Below, one piece after another: positions 9,160 through 21,200 of a stretch of DNA of 64,000 nucleotides. The translations under genes were made by a program, and so were the position numbers. This stretch comes from Psococerastis gibbosa (Eukaryota > Arthropoda > Insecta > Psocodea > Psocidae). The notes under the pieces were generated by a model. It did no database searches, was not told the origin of the DNA, and worked only from the letters and a program-made list of their open reading frames with translations. Within the stretch, counting starts at the first letter, position 1. Each line of letters starts with the position of its first letter. The DNA lies in NCBI GenBank assembly GCA_963971405.1, contig OZ020492.1, positions 2,480,001 through 2,544,000 of the forward strand, in the 5' to 3' direction.

Positions 9160-9250
9160 GCAGTTGCGGAACCCCTGAGATACAATCTTTTAGTAATCAG
9201 TGCCACTGAAGATGTCGACCACGGGTCATCATCCCGCATTCTACTGCTCC
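9160..9250 (+). repeat. PLE-A terminal sequence (truncated ribozyme-like region)
   Basis: Contains CTGAGATACAATCTTTTAG, CAGTGCCACTGAAGATGTCG and the closing CGCATTCTACTGCTCC. These match the PLE-A ends at 63339-63478, but the 3' half of the hammerhead-like fold (GTTGACGAAACG) is deleted. Confidence 0.75.
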
Positions 9251-9259
9251 ATCACTTTA

Positions 9260-12200
9260 GGGTGAATGTCATGAGTCCGTACTACAAACAATACATGTTC
9301 TGACCATTGATACATAATATACTTATAGTATACATTTCAATGGCTCTTACACATGACTTAACCTAAGCTTAATATATAATGTGTTACACGAATATGTGAT
9401 GTGATATATTCATACTTAGAAATACATTTTTTTTGTATAATTATTAGGCGCGGAACTCTTTCGAGTATTTGCGCCGTATTTTTTGTTACAACATGTGTCA
9501 TGACATAAATAGCCATAACTTAAACACATATAAGAAAACACCGATAGGCTTACAAGGTTAGCGCAGTACATGTAATGTATAGATTAAGAGAAAATCGGAC
9601 ACCAAACGATCGACTTCTAGCACAAAATTAAATTTTACAGAGAATACTGAACGTAGAGCCACCAATGAGATGTCCTACATTAGAAGAAGTTTTCCACTAG
9701 CTTTTGAGGCATAGTGTGTAGTCGTAATTAAAGCGGTTTGGCCAAAGTTACAGATAGCTTAGGATTTTCATCCATTGGTACTCGCTATATGATGCTAGTG
9801 ATCACCACATACTACACTATATATTAAAATGCAGAGGAATATTGCATCTTATGTATCCGTATCAAGTTGAATGCCTAATGACTATATGGCCACTTTATTA
9901 TTAAGTGTTGCATTTAATTTTTTTTTTTTTTTTTAAACGAACGAAGATGTCCGAGTTTTTCTCAATTTGGATGTTCTGCAATGCAGAGCTGGTGATTTGA
10001 GTGAGGCTCACGTTTACGTGGAACGTGAATGAAACTCTTCCGAGAGATAGAATAATGTAGTTCGCTTCTTGAACCGGATATACCTGAAATAATAAAGAAA
10101 CATTAAATTTTTGCTTTGCTTTGTATTCTTTTTAAAATACTCATTAAATCAGGACAACCCTTTCAACCCAACGGCGGGTGGTTCAACAGTCAGACTTGGG
10201 ATCAAATATGTTTAATACCTTCCTTTCTTCAACTAAAGCCCAAAATTCAATAAAAAAAGGATTCATTGGAAATGTCGACAGCAAAAGCCAACAGTGTTTC
10301 TCCATAGCAAGAGTGTCAACAAGAACCAGCTATTGAGAATTTTAGTGCCAACTAAGTAATGTAATAGAGCCTCACCCTATTAATTGGTCTTTGCAGTAGT
10401 TAAAGTAGACTGGTCTTTTTACAGCAACATTATGATTATTATTATTATCAGTCAAATTTTGTATGTATTTATGCGCATAGCGCGTTCAACAATTCTACGG
10501 TCATTTTATCCAACTAGGATGCCGTTGTTGCATAAGTAAGAACCGGTACATGCATTCCTATTTATCTATTAGTATAGGTACCGAGATAGATAATTATCGC
10601 TCCGAGATTTCAATAGTTGCATAACCCTAAAAGAAGCGGAAATGGGTTGAGCCACTAATCCCCACTATGGAAATTTGGGTGTTATGTGAGTAGTTCTATT
10701 GTAAATAATTGCCATATATGGGCTGTAATTTGCTCACTATTACTTACAGGGGGAGGGGTAGGGTTAAAGTGGCACAAAAGGTGCTTACGTAAGATTTGAA
10801 CGGCTCCTATATAGACAGTCGGTATTAATAAATTAATCGGGAAATCTTATAACGTATTAATTTTTTTACTTAAAGGGTTTAAAATAAATAAATAAAGACT
10901 TTTTGTTGTTTCTATTACTAAGCCAACCTAGCGGAGTTAGGGCCATATAGCCCTCTCTTACACTATATATATATATATAGGGTGCGGCAGCATAATTCGG
11001 TCGGTTAATGTCGTAGAAAGATTTACGACGTGACCTTACACTACTCACTGCATTACTTAAGACATGCACGGACTTTTTCTGATAATATAGAAAGGAAAAT
11101 ATGGCTACTCGGTGCAAATGAATGAAAACAATGCAAGTTATTAAATATTATCATTGTCGCAATAAAACTCACAACAAAGGCGAGGGCCCATTTTTATCCT
11201 TTTCTACAACATCTCATTAATTATTTGAGAGCCAGTTTACCTTTCAATTGTCAATGCACAACAAGGACATCTTAGTTGGATAACACAACCTCAGAATTGT
11301 TAAATGTACCATATCGCGCTTTTTGCATCTTAAACGCTGTATGGTTGTTAGTTTTATTTGTATATTTCAATATAATTCATTCCCGTATCATAGCTACCAT
11401 ACTCACTATTCGCCCTACACTGCTGTCAAGTCCCATAAGAAACACGCCAGTGTTCGCATGTTCTGACAGGCTCATGACAACCCCAACTCGGATACATGAT
11501 TATTACTGATTATTGCTCAGGAAGCCAAAGGTTTGAAGAAGAGTTGGAACATGACAAATTGAGTTTCGGCTAGCGGTTTACTATACGTCAAAGCCACCTC
11601 TTCCGATGCTGCCTCTGCCCTCTCACAAAAGGAAAGAAGGGAACCAGCAAGCACAAGACTTTACTCATTTGATAATCGCCTGATCAAGAAATATTAAAAA
11701 AACAAGTGAAGATATGGCCCATGTCATCCATTTTAATACTCTATTAACTGTTAAACTGATAAAATAAAATAAAACTCACGTGATCCATCGGTTGCAGATG
11801 TGAAGAAACACTTCCCACGCCGACCATTTAAAGCCCATATCCCGTAGAACTATATTGGAACCATATGACAACTATGTCTATGAAGTGAACGTAGTGCCAC
11901 TGAAGACAGAACGCTTGAAAAAAATTTCAGAATCATCCGAATTTTCCTTCCAATATGATGTGGAATCATTTCCTCTTGGTTCAAAATCAATGACGGCCAC
12001 ATCCGTGAAGAAATGTATGGCTTAATGTTTGTTAGAACCAGCCATGGCATAAAACTCGGCGGATTGTCCAAGACTCAACAAATATAAGTTCGGCCCCATG
12101 GAATAGAATAACTTATGTTAACAAATATGTCCATTGCACAATGACAAATAATACACACTCGTACGTTCGAGTGTGTCAACTGGCCTATCTAGACAGTGCG

Positions 12201-12270
12201 TGTTGTCCTTGAACACGTGAATTAAGTTTATAAATTCGATATAGCAAAAGCAGGTTTAGTAGTGAACTTG
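9260..12270. other. Intergenic sequence with SINE-1 tail; no gene recognised
   Basis: Apart from a SINE-1 tail at 10881-10955 and a TA run at 10963-10979, I see only AT-rich sequence. The open frames at 11276-11509 and 11850-12071 have no recognisable motifs. Confidence 0.4.
10881..10955 (-). repeat. SINE-1 3' tail fragment
   Basis: AAATAAATAAATAAA followed by TTGTTGTTTCTATTACTAAG and CCAACCTAGCGGAGTTAGGG, matching the tail of the complete SINE-1 at 14321-14531 on the same strand. Confidence 0.8.
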
Positions 12271-12289
12271 ATCATGACCAGTATAGCAA

Positions 12290-12545
12290 TGCGCTGAAAA
12301 CTGTAGCATTGGCGAATACACTGACACCACACCGGACGACCGTCAGTTCTTCTTTGGTTAGAGCCCATAGGATTTTTCTGTCGCTGTATTTCAGCCTGGA
12401 TTTTCTCAAGATCTCAAAAAGCTTTTTTCATGACACTTCATCAAATGCTTTTTGAAAATCTATGTATGCAATAAAGGTGACCTTTCCTTTTTTCCAGGAT
12501 TAAGCGTAAGGCTGGAATCGCTTCACTCATCCCCAATCATCTCCT
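12290..12545 (-). pseudogene. Non-LTR retrotransposon reverse transcriptase fragment
   Basis: On the - strand GMSEAIPALRLILEKRK is followed, after a one-base shift, by VTFIAYIDFQKAFDEVS and KLFEILRKSRLKYSDRKI. 'G..(E/D)AI..LR.I.E+' followed by '(F/Y)(I/V)DF.KAFD.V' is the hallmark of motifs 2a and A in non-LTR reverse transcriptases; the D of KAFD is kept. A frameshift and a stop show decay. Clade not resolved. Confidence 0.8.
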
Positions 12546-13056
12546 AAAGACGCATTTTATATACCATAATATTGGTGAGGACTGCGGTCAGTTATCAGTA
12601 ACAAATTGGTAAGTTCGCCATACAGGACCAGTAGGTTCACTTTTGTTTTTGAATAGCTGAATTCATTGTTGTGGATGCCATAAAACGTTTAAAAATCAAT
12701 TTTATATGATGCCCTGATTTGGCGAAATAAAAACATATTAATTATGGGGGCGTGTTTGACAATTGTGTAAAGGTATCCACAGAACATGACGTGTTTAGAC
12801 AAACCTTTCGGTTTTGAACTTTTATAACGAAATAATAAAAAAACATCCTTTAGATGAAATAAATAATAATAATAAATAAATAATAAATCATAATAATAAT
12901 AATTATATAGTTATATATAATATTAATGTTCAATAAATAATTATAATAAATAATTTGAGTCTCTTAATAGCAAATTATATGAAACTTATCATTATTTTTA
13001 AATTATAGCGAAGAAAAAATTAATTTTTGATAGTCTGGATAAGTAAATTTTCAAAA

Positions 13057-13710
13057 TTAATAACGCTGTTTCTTTGAAGAGCGAAGCTTCAATTTCTGCT
13101 TCTTGGTAATGCTTCTGGTAATGATTTCACGATAAACAACAAAATTGATTTTCCTCTTCTTCTTGTTCTTCTTCTTCAGTTTTTGCAATTCCTTCCAAGT
13201 CATTGTTTGAATACCTTTGTCAACCGGATATTGTGGCACTTCTCTACCCTTGCAGCCAACCGCAACCTTTGCGCTTTTTACAGGAAATGGGCAAGAGTAT
13301 TGAATGCGACACAGAGGCATTTCATGGATGACGCCTTCATAAAAAACCGGTGCCTCCTTTGGTCGTAGACAATAGTGCAAAGGATTGTCGAGAAGCTCCA
13401 CAGTTCTGGACGACCCACGGGGTATGAATGGGTTGCTAAGCCTCTCAACTACTTTTGCTGGTGCGTCAGGCCCCTTTTTATAGACGACTTTCAACATTCC
13501 ATTTGAATCATTCGAGTCTTCTGAATCGAATGCACTGTCCGAGTCGCTGGAGCTGGACGAAGAATAAGAAACTGACGACGACCCTGACGACTCCCACGCC
13601 TCCATAGTATCTGACGACTCCATACTCGGAGAAACGAAATCCATTGGTAATGGATAAAAGTGATGTCTTCTGTATGCGGTTTTTGGCCCTTTATGTGACT
13701 TCTCATACAC
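13057..13710 (-). CDS. Terminal exon of an unrecognised Ser-rich, Lys-rich protein
   Basis: An open frame of 217 codons on the - strand ends at TAA (13057-13059). Directly upstream is TTTTGTTTGTAG, a good 3' splice site, so the frame probably starts at an exon boundary (GTG = Val, phase 0) and not at an initiator. Landmarks in order: VYEKSHKGPK; an acidic serine tract with SSSSSSDSDSAFDSEDSND; a middle part with NPFIPRGSSRTVELLDNP and FYEGVIHEMPLCRIQY; and a very basic C-terminus (KKKNKKKRK, KKQKLKLRSSKKQRY) like a nuclear or nucleolar localisation signal. I do not recognise the family. The composition (DSDS tract, basic tail) is coding-like and unlike the neighbouring AT-rich DNA, and no repeat copy exists in the window. 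AT-rich sequence with several AATAAA-like words follows the stop. Confidence 0.6.
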   Translation of the reverse strand: MYEKSHKGPKTAYRRHHFYPLPMDFVSPSMESSDTMEAWESSGSSSVSYSSSSSSDSDSAFDSEDSNDSNGMLKVVYKKGPDAPAKVVERLSNPFIPRGSSRTVELLDNPLHYCLRPKEAPVFYEGVIHEMPLCRIQYSCPFPVKSAKVAVGCKGREVPQYPVDKGIQTMTWKELQKLKKKNKKKRKINFVVYREIITRSITKKQKLKLRSSKKQRY

Positions 13711-14002
13711 CTACAAACAAAATAATTTAGACATAACTATCGATATTCTTCACATTGAAGGGTTGGAGCTAACAATTAGAAATGATTAATATTCACGATT
13801 CTGTCTCAGACATCAAACATATACAATGGTTTGTTGACGCCATTCACAATAACGGCGCAACTTTAAAAACGTTCGGTTCAGGTCTACTAAAACAACTGAT
13901 CTCGTAGCAGAATCTTGGGTCTGAGGGCTTAGGACTAGATAGATTCATACGTTGAATAAATTTAAAATACATAAATTGGGGCCATTTTGCCAACTTACTC
14001 AC

Positions 14003-14080
14003 TTTCAAAGAGGAACTGCTTGCGTCTGTGGAAAAAGAAAAGCTATAAAGTAGCAGGTTTTTAGGCGACTCAGCCCTCAA
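14003..14080 (-). CDS. Possible upstream exon of the same gene
   Basis: The - strand frame reads SPKNLLLYSFSFSTDASSSS then LK, followed by AAA|GTGAGTAAG, a consensus 5' splice site. Its phase (0) fits the exon at 13057-13710. No in-frame ATG is present and the upstream boundary is not clear. This is an inference from splice-site quality and phase only. Confidence 0.3.
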
Positions 14081-14320
14081 ACTTACATGGCACTTTCAAT
14101 ACTGAGAGGTCTTTATATAGAAGAGGAAAATGGGGCCCGTTGGTTGCAACGTGACCACATAAAATATTTAAAATAACATGTGATATTGAGCAACTGGCTG
14201 AGGGAGCAACGCAGTTAACGTGACTCTGACTGTTAAACTATGTTGCTGGTGAATCGTATAGTAGCTTATTTTAAATAATGAAATACATTATAGCTTACTG
14301 CGTTAGAATTTTCGCTCTGA

Positions 14321-14531
14321 TAAATAAATAAATAAATTTGTTGTTCTATTACTAAGCCAACCTAGCGGAGTTAGGGCTGTAAAGCCGTCTCTTACACTCA
14401 ACTAGGATGACCCGGGACCGCCTGCTTGAAAGGCCTTCGAAGCATGGCCAGAAAATGTAGCCAGTGTGGGACTCGAACCAACAACCTTTCGGGTGAAAGT
14501 CGAGGTTTGTACCACTAACCTACAGGTCCTG
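14321..14531 (-). repeat. SINE-1, complete tRNA-derived copy
   Basis: Read on the - strand it starts CAGGACCTGTAGGTTAGTGG (A box) and continues CGACTTTCACCCGAAAGG and TTGGTTCGAGTCCCAC (B box). A body with GCATGCTTCGAAGGCCT-type sequence follows, and it ends TAGCAGAACAACAAATTTATTTATT(A). The order of pol III A and B boxes, about 210 bp length and ATTT-repeat tail are those of a tRNA-derived SINE; the head resembles tRNA-Glu. Further copies: 56139-56360, 56022-56084, 10881-10955. Confidence 0.85.
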
Positions 14532-14539
14532 ATGGGCAG

Positions 14540-17178
14540 CAGGTTCTCAGCATGCTGTAGTATGCAAAAACTTCGTCTAAAATCTAATGGGAGCATCTTC
14601 TGACCAAATGCAAATTGTTTTTTTGATCAATTAGTGACCCCCCTCCCTTGTGCGCCCCATGGAGCATACCCCTGGGGTCAGCCGTAAGTACGTATTGAAT
14701 AGTTTCAGTTGAAAAACAGCTATTGTCATTGCATAAATTAAATAAATAAAGAAAAACATAATGGTCTATTTTTTATGGACAGTTATATTAGGTAGAACTA
14801 TAGTAGAAAAATATTGAGGTGAACGCTCTCACTATCCTGCGAGCTACCTGGCCGACAAGGCTACCACTCAAAACAGACGAATTTACAATTATAACAATAA
14901 GTACTTAAGTAATAAACATTTTTTCAAGAAGAAAAGCCATGAGTATACGCCTTTTTAAATATTAAAATTCATAACCAATTAATATTGCTTCTGTACAATG
15001 AATGAACAAAAGCTTAAAACGTAGAGGTGACGCGGGGGGAGGGGACGGGGGGAGGGAATGAATACCTCTACCCCATCCAGAAAAAATATTTTCCCGTGGT
15101 GGAAATGGTCTTTCTCAAATTGTTTATGAATAGAAACACAAGTATATCCTCCAATTATGTATAATTAAGTTAACGTTTATGCTTCTTTGTGTGAATTTGG
15201 CTGAATATCTGTCGAACAAAGGTTATTTTCCAAAATAGAAGTTCGGTCATTCAACATAACACAAATTTCTATGGCAGAGGAGGGGGGGGGGGTTAAGGAG
15301 GGGAAGGCACCGTGGCGGAATTATTAAATTATTACGCAACACTTGTCTTAAATTTTTTAATATAGGCCTACTTAATATAAATAAGCTAAACAAGAGTAGA
15401 GAAGGAGATTGAAACATTCGCTGCAAACCAATCGATACATAAAAACTTGAGAATAAGAATATAAATCACAATTAAATTTGTTTGCGAAGTGAAAAAATTA
15501 GTTTCCAGAACACCCGGCAGGGTAAAGATCCCTTAAATCAATAGTCAAGACAGTACGCCGTGAGCTACGCGCAGCTTAACCAATCAATAAGCCCGACCTT
15601 GCAGAATTCAGCATTTTTAAGGGATAGTTAGATGCGTAATTATATGCTATTTGACATGATGTCACAAGCTAGGATGGAAAGTAATGAAAAAAGGAAATAG
15701 GCTGCATGAGATGACCGGTCAATTACCCCCTCTCCAGCTTCCCACTCAGTAAATGCGCAATAAACCAGAACGTCAATGATATCTAGGGTACATTGGGTAT
15801 TGATTTTGTCTAAGCACAATTGCGCCGTACCGGCCCGTGGGCGTTTAAGGTGGACTATACGAAATCGAACATTGGTTTGGGAACATTTATTCTATGAATC
15901 CAGGACATGACTTACCGGAACAGTTAGTTGACTAGTTCACAACATCCGAAGTTTCCTCCAGAATAAAAATAAAAATAAAATTGATACACTTAAAACACTC
16001 CTCCACTGAGCACCGCCATGTTGTTAAAATCTGGGGGCTGTAACCACGGGCGGAAGCAGGTAAAAACATCATTAATCCAGTATAAGGATTTAAAATTACT
16101 TTATAAATTGTAGAACGCTTTTATTTATGTATTTTATAATTAATTAATAATAAGTTTAATTAATGAACATGTTTTTTTACTTTTTGAACTGAACGTCGTC
16201 TGCAAATCTGCAATATTTTCTCATCTTGTTATGACTTATGTTGGCGACCTTGAGTTCTGACTTCTGTTTCTGTTAGAAATATTAGCTAGCAGATATGTCC
16301 CATTCTATTTACAATTTTTATCCTGTAAAATGTGATTATTTCAGTTTAATAAATGTTCTGTCAGAACGTGAAGATCCATGTCTCACTTCTTGCCCAGTCA
16401 CGCGGCACAATGTAATGCCAAATCGCAGGTAAAATCGATTCTCTTCTGGTCGTTCTCCCGGCATTGAGGAAAATTATTGACATTGGTCATATGATCAAGT
16501 TCATAAAATATATCATTTGTGTGAGTGAGGTGTAACCTTTATTTTGAGTAGAGCGAGCTGTTAGGGACTGAGTTTGAAAACATACAGTGCCCGAAGGTTA
16601 TTATTATCTTTCTAAAATGTTTGCTACTTGTTCCGCTACTGCTAGCCGCTTTGCATTTGATGGCGTCGCGACTCGCGTTAGTCCGCAGTAGAAGATGTTA
16701 ATGTGACCATTGCGAGACGCAGATCTGAATTAGAATACATTTAAATATGGTTACCGGCTCCCACTTTTAGATGTATTTTCTCTCGGACTCTTTGAGCACC
16801 GTAAAAAGATTTTGATCCATATAGGTTTTTTTAACCATAAAAAATAACAAGTTGTGAATGTATCATATTGATAGCATTTTATTAATTGGAAATTGTCCCG
16901 CAGTTGCATATCTGATTACCAGGTAACTTACCTTGTGTTTCAAGAAACTGACTATTTTGCTCTTACTTATTAAATAATGTTTCTTTGGGGGGTATAACCC
17001 TTTGTTATAACCTCTTTGTGTAGTGTTATGAATAAGTCTTCGTTTTTTCTGTGAAAATGCTTATAACCCTACAATTTTGGGACTATTTTTTCACAATTCT
17101 CCATCCCTCCCGCGTTTCCATTTCTAAAATATGGCAGCTGTAATTTAACTGCAAAATTATTGGTGTCCCTATGTATTC
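14540..17178. other. Intergenic sequence; no gene recognised
   Basis: AT-rich sequence with G-rich tracts at 15034-15056 and 15279-15305 and weak tRNA-like words (15530-15590, - strand). No coding signal found. An upstream non-coding exon of the galactosyltransferase gene could lie here but I cannot identify it. Confidence 0.4.
15034..15056 (+). other. G-quadruplex-type G tract
   Basis: Four G runs of 6, 4, 6 and 3 separated by single or double bases (GGGGGGAGGGGACGGGGGG then AGGG) meet the usual quadruplex pattern. Confidence 0.6.
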
Positions 17179-17186
17179 CTACCGAT

Positions 17187-17344
17187 CAGTGCCGGATTTA
17201 TAATTTTTATGAGTGTAGGCCAATTTATTTCCGCCGCCCCATGTACATACCTTTCTAAAATAATAATTTCAGTCCGTGATCTTCCTCTGAAATCTGCCGC
17301 CCCTAGGCCACGGCCTATACGGCCTGTTTATAAATCCAGGACTG
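17187..17344. mobile_element. hAT-type MITE with 8-bp target duplication
   Basis: Ends CAGTGCCGGATTTATAA and TTTATAAATCCAGGACTG are inverted repeats. The flanks CTACCGAT (17179-17186) and CTACCGAC (17345-17352) match 7 of 8, an 8-bp target duplication as made by hAT transposases. The 158-bp interior is non-coding. The right flank is the first bases of a SINE-2 copy. Confidence 0.85.
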
Positions 17345-17349
17345 CTACC

Positions 17350-17511
17350 GACTTCGATGGCCTGGTGGTAACGTGCGAGTCTTTACACGCCATGCGATTG
17401 GAGGCGTGTCGTAACTCAACACGGGTACTAACCTACATAGGCTACTGAAGAGGTCAAGCGGATACATTTATTAAATTGTTTGTATGCGATTAATCTTAAA
17501 AAAAAAAAATC
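17350..17511 (+). repeat. SINE-2, + strand copy with poly-A tail
   Basis: Begins CGACTTCGATGGCCTGGTGG, continues GCGAGTCTTTACACGCCATG and GGCGTGTCGTAACTCAACAC, and ends TTGTATGCGATTAATCTTAAAAAA. Other copies (all - strand): 7587-7751, 8272-8464, 24957-25161, 26636-26798. GGCC(T/A)GGTGGTAACGTGC resembles a pol III A box; a B box is not clear. Confidence 0.85.
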
Positions 17512-17591
17512 CGTGGTATATAAGAACGAAAGCACATAGGTTCTCAATTCATATGGAATTTAATTACAACGGCTTTCATGGCCGGATTTAC

Positions 17592-17843
17592 GTGACGAAA
17601 CAGTAGGATCCGGGATGATAGGCCGTGATCGTTCAGAAAGCGTACTTCCAAATGTTTCGTCAACATCTGCAGTCGACACATTCAGTGGAACTGCGTTTTT
17701 AAGATTGTATCTTGGCGGTTCAGCAGCAACTGAAGTCTACGCAGTTCCACTAAATCTGTCGACTGCAGATGTTGACGAAACGTTTGAAAGTACGCTTTCA
17801 GAACGACCACGGTCTATTATCCCGGATTCAACTTCTTCGTCAC
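17592..17843. repeat. Palindromic PLE-A end pair
   Basis: Left arm 17592-17695 and right arm 17740-17843 (104 bp each) are inverted PLE-A terminal sequences around a 44-bp spacer. Both arms contain the hammerhead-like region, but the core CTGAAGA is CTGAATG in the left (- strand) copy and CTAAATC in the right one. Lies about 200 bp upstream of the galactosyltransferase start codon. Confidence 0.85.
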
Positions 17844-18039
17844 AATTCATATTGAGTCGTTGTGCACTTGACTGCTGAGATCAGAGTTGGGATTGCCAAG
17901 CGACTATATGAACGTAAATACACTAGTTTGGATCTTATGGGAATCGGAAGAAGTGTGTGGCCATACCGCATCATAAAATTATGATAAACGTTTTTTAAAT
18001 GACTTTTCAAAAACAGCGAATAATAATACTAATTAAACA

Positions 18040-18220
18040 ATGATTTTGCAGATGCTGGTGAAATACGAATGCACCACGCAAGAAGATAGCATTCCAATGT
18101 GGCGAGATCGGAGCCGTATGATTTCCCGAGTTATTCTTTTCATTCTCATCTTACTTTGCCTACTATTTATGTATCTGCCAATCTTCTATCCTCTGACGTT
18201 TGCCAAAAAGTCTTATGATG
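18040..18220 (+). CDS. Beta-1,3-GalT exon 1: cytoplasmic tail and membrane anchor
   Basis: Codes for residues 1-60. The hydrophobic run VILFILILLCLLFMYLPIFY after RDRSRMISR is a type II signal anchor. The exon ends GATG|GTGAGT (phase 1). A second ATG at 18052 follows TTTTGCAG, which could be a 3' splice site of an upstream non-coding exon, so the protein may instead start at Met5. Confidence 0.8.
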
Positions 18221-21200
18221 GTGAGTAGTGGCTAACAATGACTTTACGAGAGGGGTGGCGGATCATTCTCCCTTCATAAAAATGTAGAAAAATAGGGCCG
18301 TTCTGACTAACACTCATGGACGTACCCAGCTTTTAAATGAGAGGGGGGGGGGGCATAATCTTAGTGTTCCTTCCAGGGAACATTTTTTAAGCTATAGGTG
18401 CAAAACAGAGGGGATCAACGCACTTTGCTAGCAAATAACAAATAAATAATATTGCAGACGGAGACTTTGATAGGGCGTAAACCAGGAGAATTTTTTAAAT
18501 GAATAGAATTAAAACAGTGAGCTTCAACAGTGCCTCTGGACAAAGCAGCTATCGTTCGTAAATAGTTTTTTTTATTATTAATTTTCATTCACACATGTGT
18601 GGCAACGATGGGGCATTTGTCTAAAAGTTTATAAACTAGTGTTATTGCAGGTAGGCTGCTGCACATATAAACCCCCATTTCACAATAAAATCAAAATAAT
18701 TACAGTAATTTTAATTTTTGAATGTTTAATTAATTTTATTTTGGAATTTTTTGTGGTAAAATATGCATGCTGACTAACTTTGTCCAATATCTGGGTGGGT
18801 GGACGGCCTCCCCCCCCCCCCCTGGTTGCGCTACTGATGGTGAGTAATGCAATTGATAAGATAAACTCGTTGACACTTATGCACTGGAAACCCATCATAA
18901 ATGGGTTTCCAGTGCATAAGTGTGCATTGTTAAAGTTCTGACTGGTGTACGGGCGTCTTATTTGCGGCATCGCGTTAACTCTACTCCTCAAAACGGGAAT
19001 CGATTTTAAACCCATCCGCCATGCTGATTTTTAAATAATTTGTTCCGATTCCCTTTAATCTTGAAATTATTTGTACTTAGCCTTACTACAGTCTTGCTGT
19101 TGAATTGGTGAATTATAACAAGACCATATCTAGGATAACTGTTAAGCACAACAGTGACCACAACTTACGGTCTTAGTATCCGGCACTAGGCTCTTAAATT
19201 GAATCTGCCTGTTGTTGCAATAGTTAGAGGTTGCACATGACAAGATTTTTTTTAATTCGCCTTTACTCCAAAGCAAGCCTGTTGCCGAGTGCAACTACTC
19301 TACCCATGCCTACGACTCGTAGGTGAACTCGCATAGCTCTTGCACTGACTTGGTTAAGTAGGGCTGACGCTTGTTACATTGTGTCAGTGTAGGGCATGTC
19401 TTAGCTTCTCTGTTGTCATTAGTAGCCGGTGAGGATTGACATTAAGGACTTGCTGGCTGACATTCATACGGAAACAGTACCAATAATGTCAAAGCTTGAT
19501 TCAATGGGCCCACTATAAGTATGCAGACATCAATAAGAAGCCCTTGAAACTTAATTATGCTATTGATCTTTTTAGTGATGGTGGAAGGCTGGGATTTTAA
19601 CGCAAGTCGGTCGTTGCCTTCGTACATTCTTCCGTATAACGAGACAGCTGTGATATCTGAACCAAATTTTTGTTCGGAGCGCCTCCTTTTGCTCATAGTC
19701 GTGTGTTCCAGCGTGCAAAATTTCGTGGAACGAACTGCCATCCGTGAGACGTGGGGAAATTTTTCTAGTCCAGACTACAAAATCAATTTTTTGGTAGGAG
19801 TCTCAGTTAATGCCACGTTGCAAGTAAGTATATATTTTGCTACATGACCCGGAATAGTCGAGTTGGTTGTGAATTGGACTATTAATCGTAGTCGAGCCTT
19901 TTAACTCGACAGAAAACCTGGGTCTACTGAACCCTAAAGCCTAAGGCCTACTATCCCTTTTTGCCGTATGCGGCTGAGAGGAATGACACGACGCGGACAC
20001 ACTGTCCGGTGCGACCGATTAAAAATTGCTGATTTTATTATTTTATAGTCTTGATCCAATCAATCTTACTCAAGTTACAGTGTCGCATGTGTTGAAATGC
20101 TATCTTGCCTCACTCAACTGAATGTTTATTTATTTCTCCCGTGTCCGGTTACATTCCCTGCCGCAGCACTATCCGTTCGATAATCGATGGCACGGTGCCA
20201 CTGGAACAGTGTGACCGCGCTCATTAGGCTCCATGCGTTCATGCCATCCCTTCAAACCAATCCCTTTTGGCGGGACGGCAAAAAGGGATAGTGTGTCGCC
20301 GGCCTAATGGGTACTTTTCCTTCTTTAGCGATGAAAAATTTGGCTGCCGAGCATTCTATGACTACAACGTCAATGAAATCAATAACAATGGCGAATAAAG
20401 GGGGTTGGTCTCAAGATATTAGATATCCGTAGGTGTTTTATCTCTTCCGCGCGGTTGAGCTATAGGGAGATTTCCATTCCCCAATATCTGTATAAGTTGG
20501 TTTGTTATTGATATTTAGGGTGCTTTGTCATGAATATCTGATTGGATATACATGAATAAGTAATGAGCCTAAATATATTTAAAAGAATACTGCAGTAATT
20601 TTTGGTGTGTGGCAATAAATTAGTGTCAAGTGTTCCTATTGAATAATGATCAATTCTTCTTCCTTTCTAAACTTATGGGATAATTGAAAATTTGAAAAAT
20701 CAACCGTTCTCGTGTTAATTTCTGCAGGAAAAAGTCGAGTTTGAATCTCTTCAATACAAAGATATTATTCAAGAAAACTTCGTTGATTCGTACAACAACT
20801 TAACTCTCAAGTCGGTGATGCTTCTGAAACAAGTAGTCTCTCATTGTAATCAAGTTGATTTCATACTCAAGAGCGACGATGATATGTTTGTCCACGTGAT
20901 AAATTTACTTCGGTTTATAAGGCATGTGAAAGAAATGAAGATACAAAATGTACTTGTCGGTGAGCTCATATGTGATGCGAAGCCTATTCAAAACTCTAGC
21001 AGTAAATGGTAAGTTCAATAATTTCATTCGTATATGCACTACATCGGAATAGTCCAGTTGGTGGAGAACAGGACATGCTGCCGGTCATCTTGCTCACCAC
21101 AATATCCCAAATAGAGTATTGGACAAGAGAGGAACCTAAACCCTCATTGGGTTGTCTTGTTGTTACGGTTAGAGCAGCGATTACTAACTTATATTTCCAC

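Larger units (their letters stand above)
7490..9250 (+). mobile_element. Penelope-like element A (PLE-A), + strand copy
   Basis: Starts in the reverse transcriptase at LDVASLFTMVP (7552-7587), is cut by a SINE-2 copy, resumes NETMQLIKK (7755), then TNFYMEFVEQ (7910), RYVDNTFVVW (7995) and HIDSIHPRIQFTMEKE. A second SINE-2 copy follows, then the GIY-YIG region (8630-9001) and the PLE-A end (9160-9250). The catalytic YVDD is YVDN, so the copy is dead. It faces the inverted copy at 3390-7480 head to head. Confidence 0.85.
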
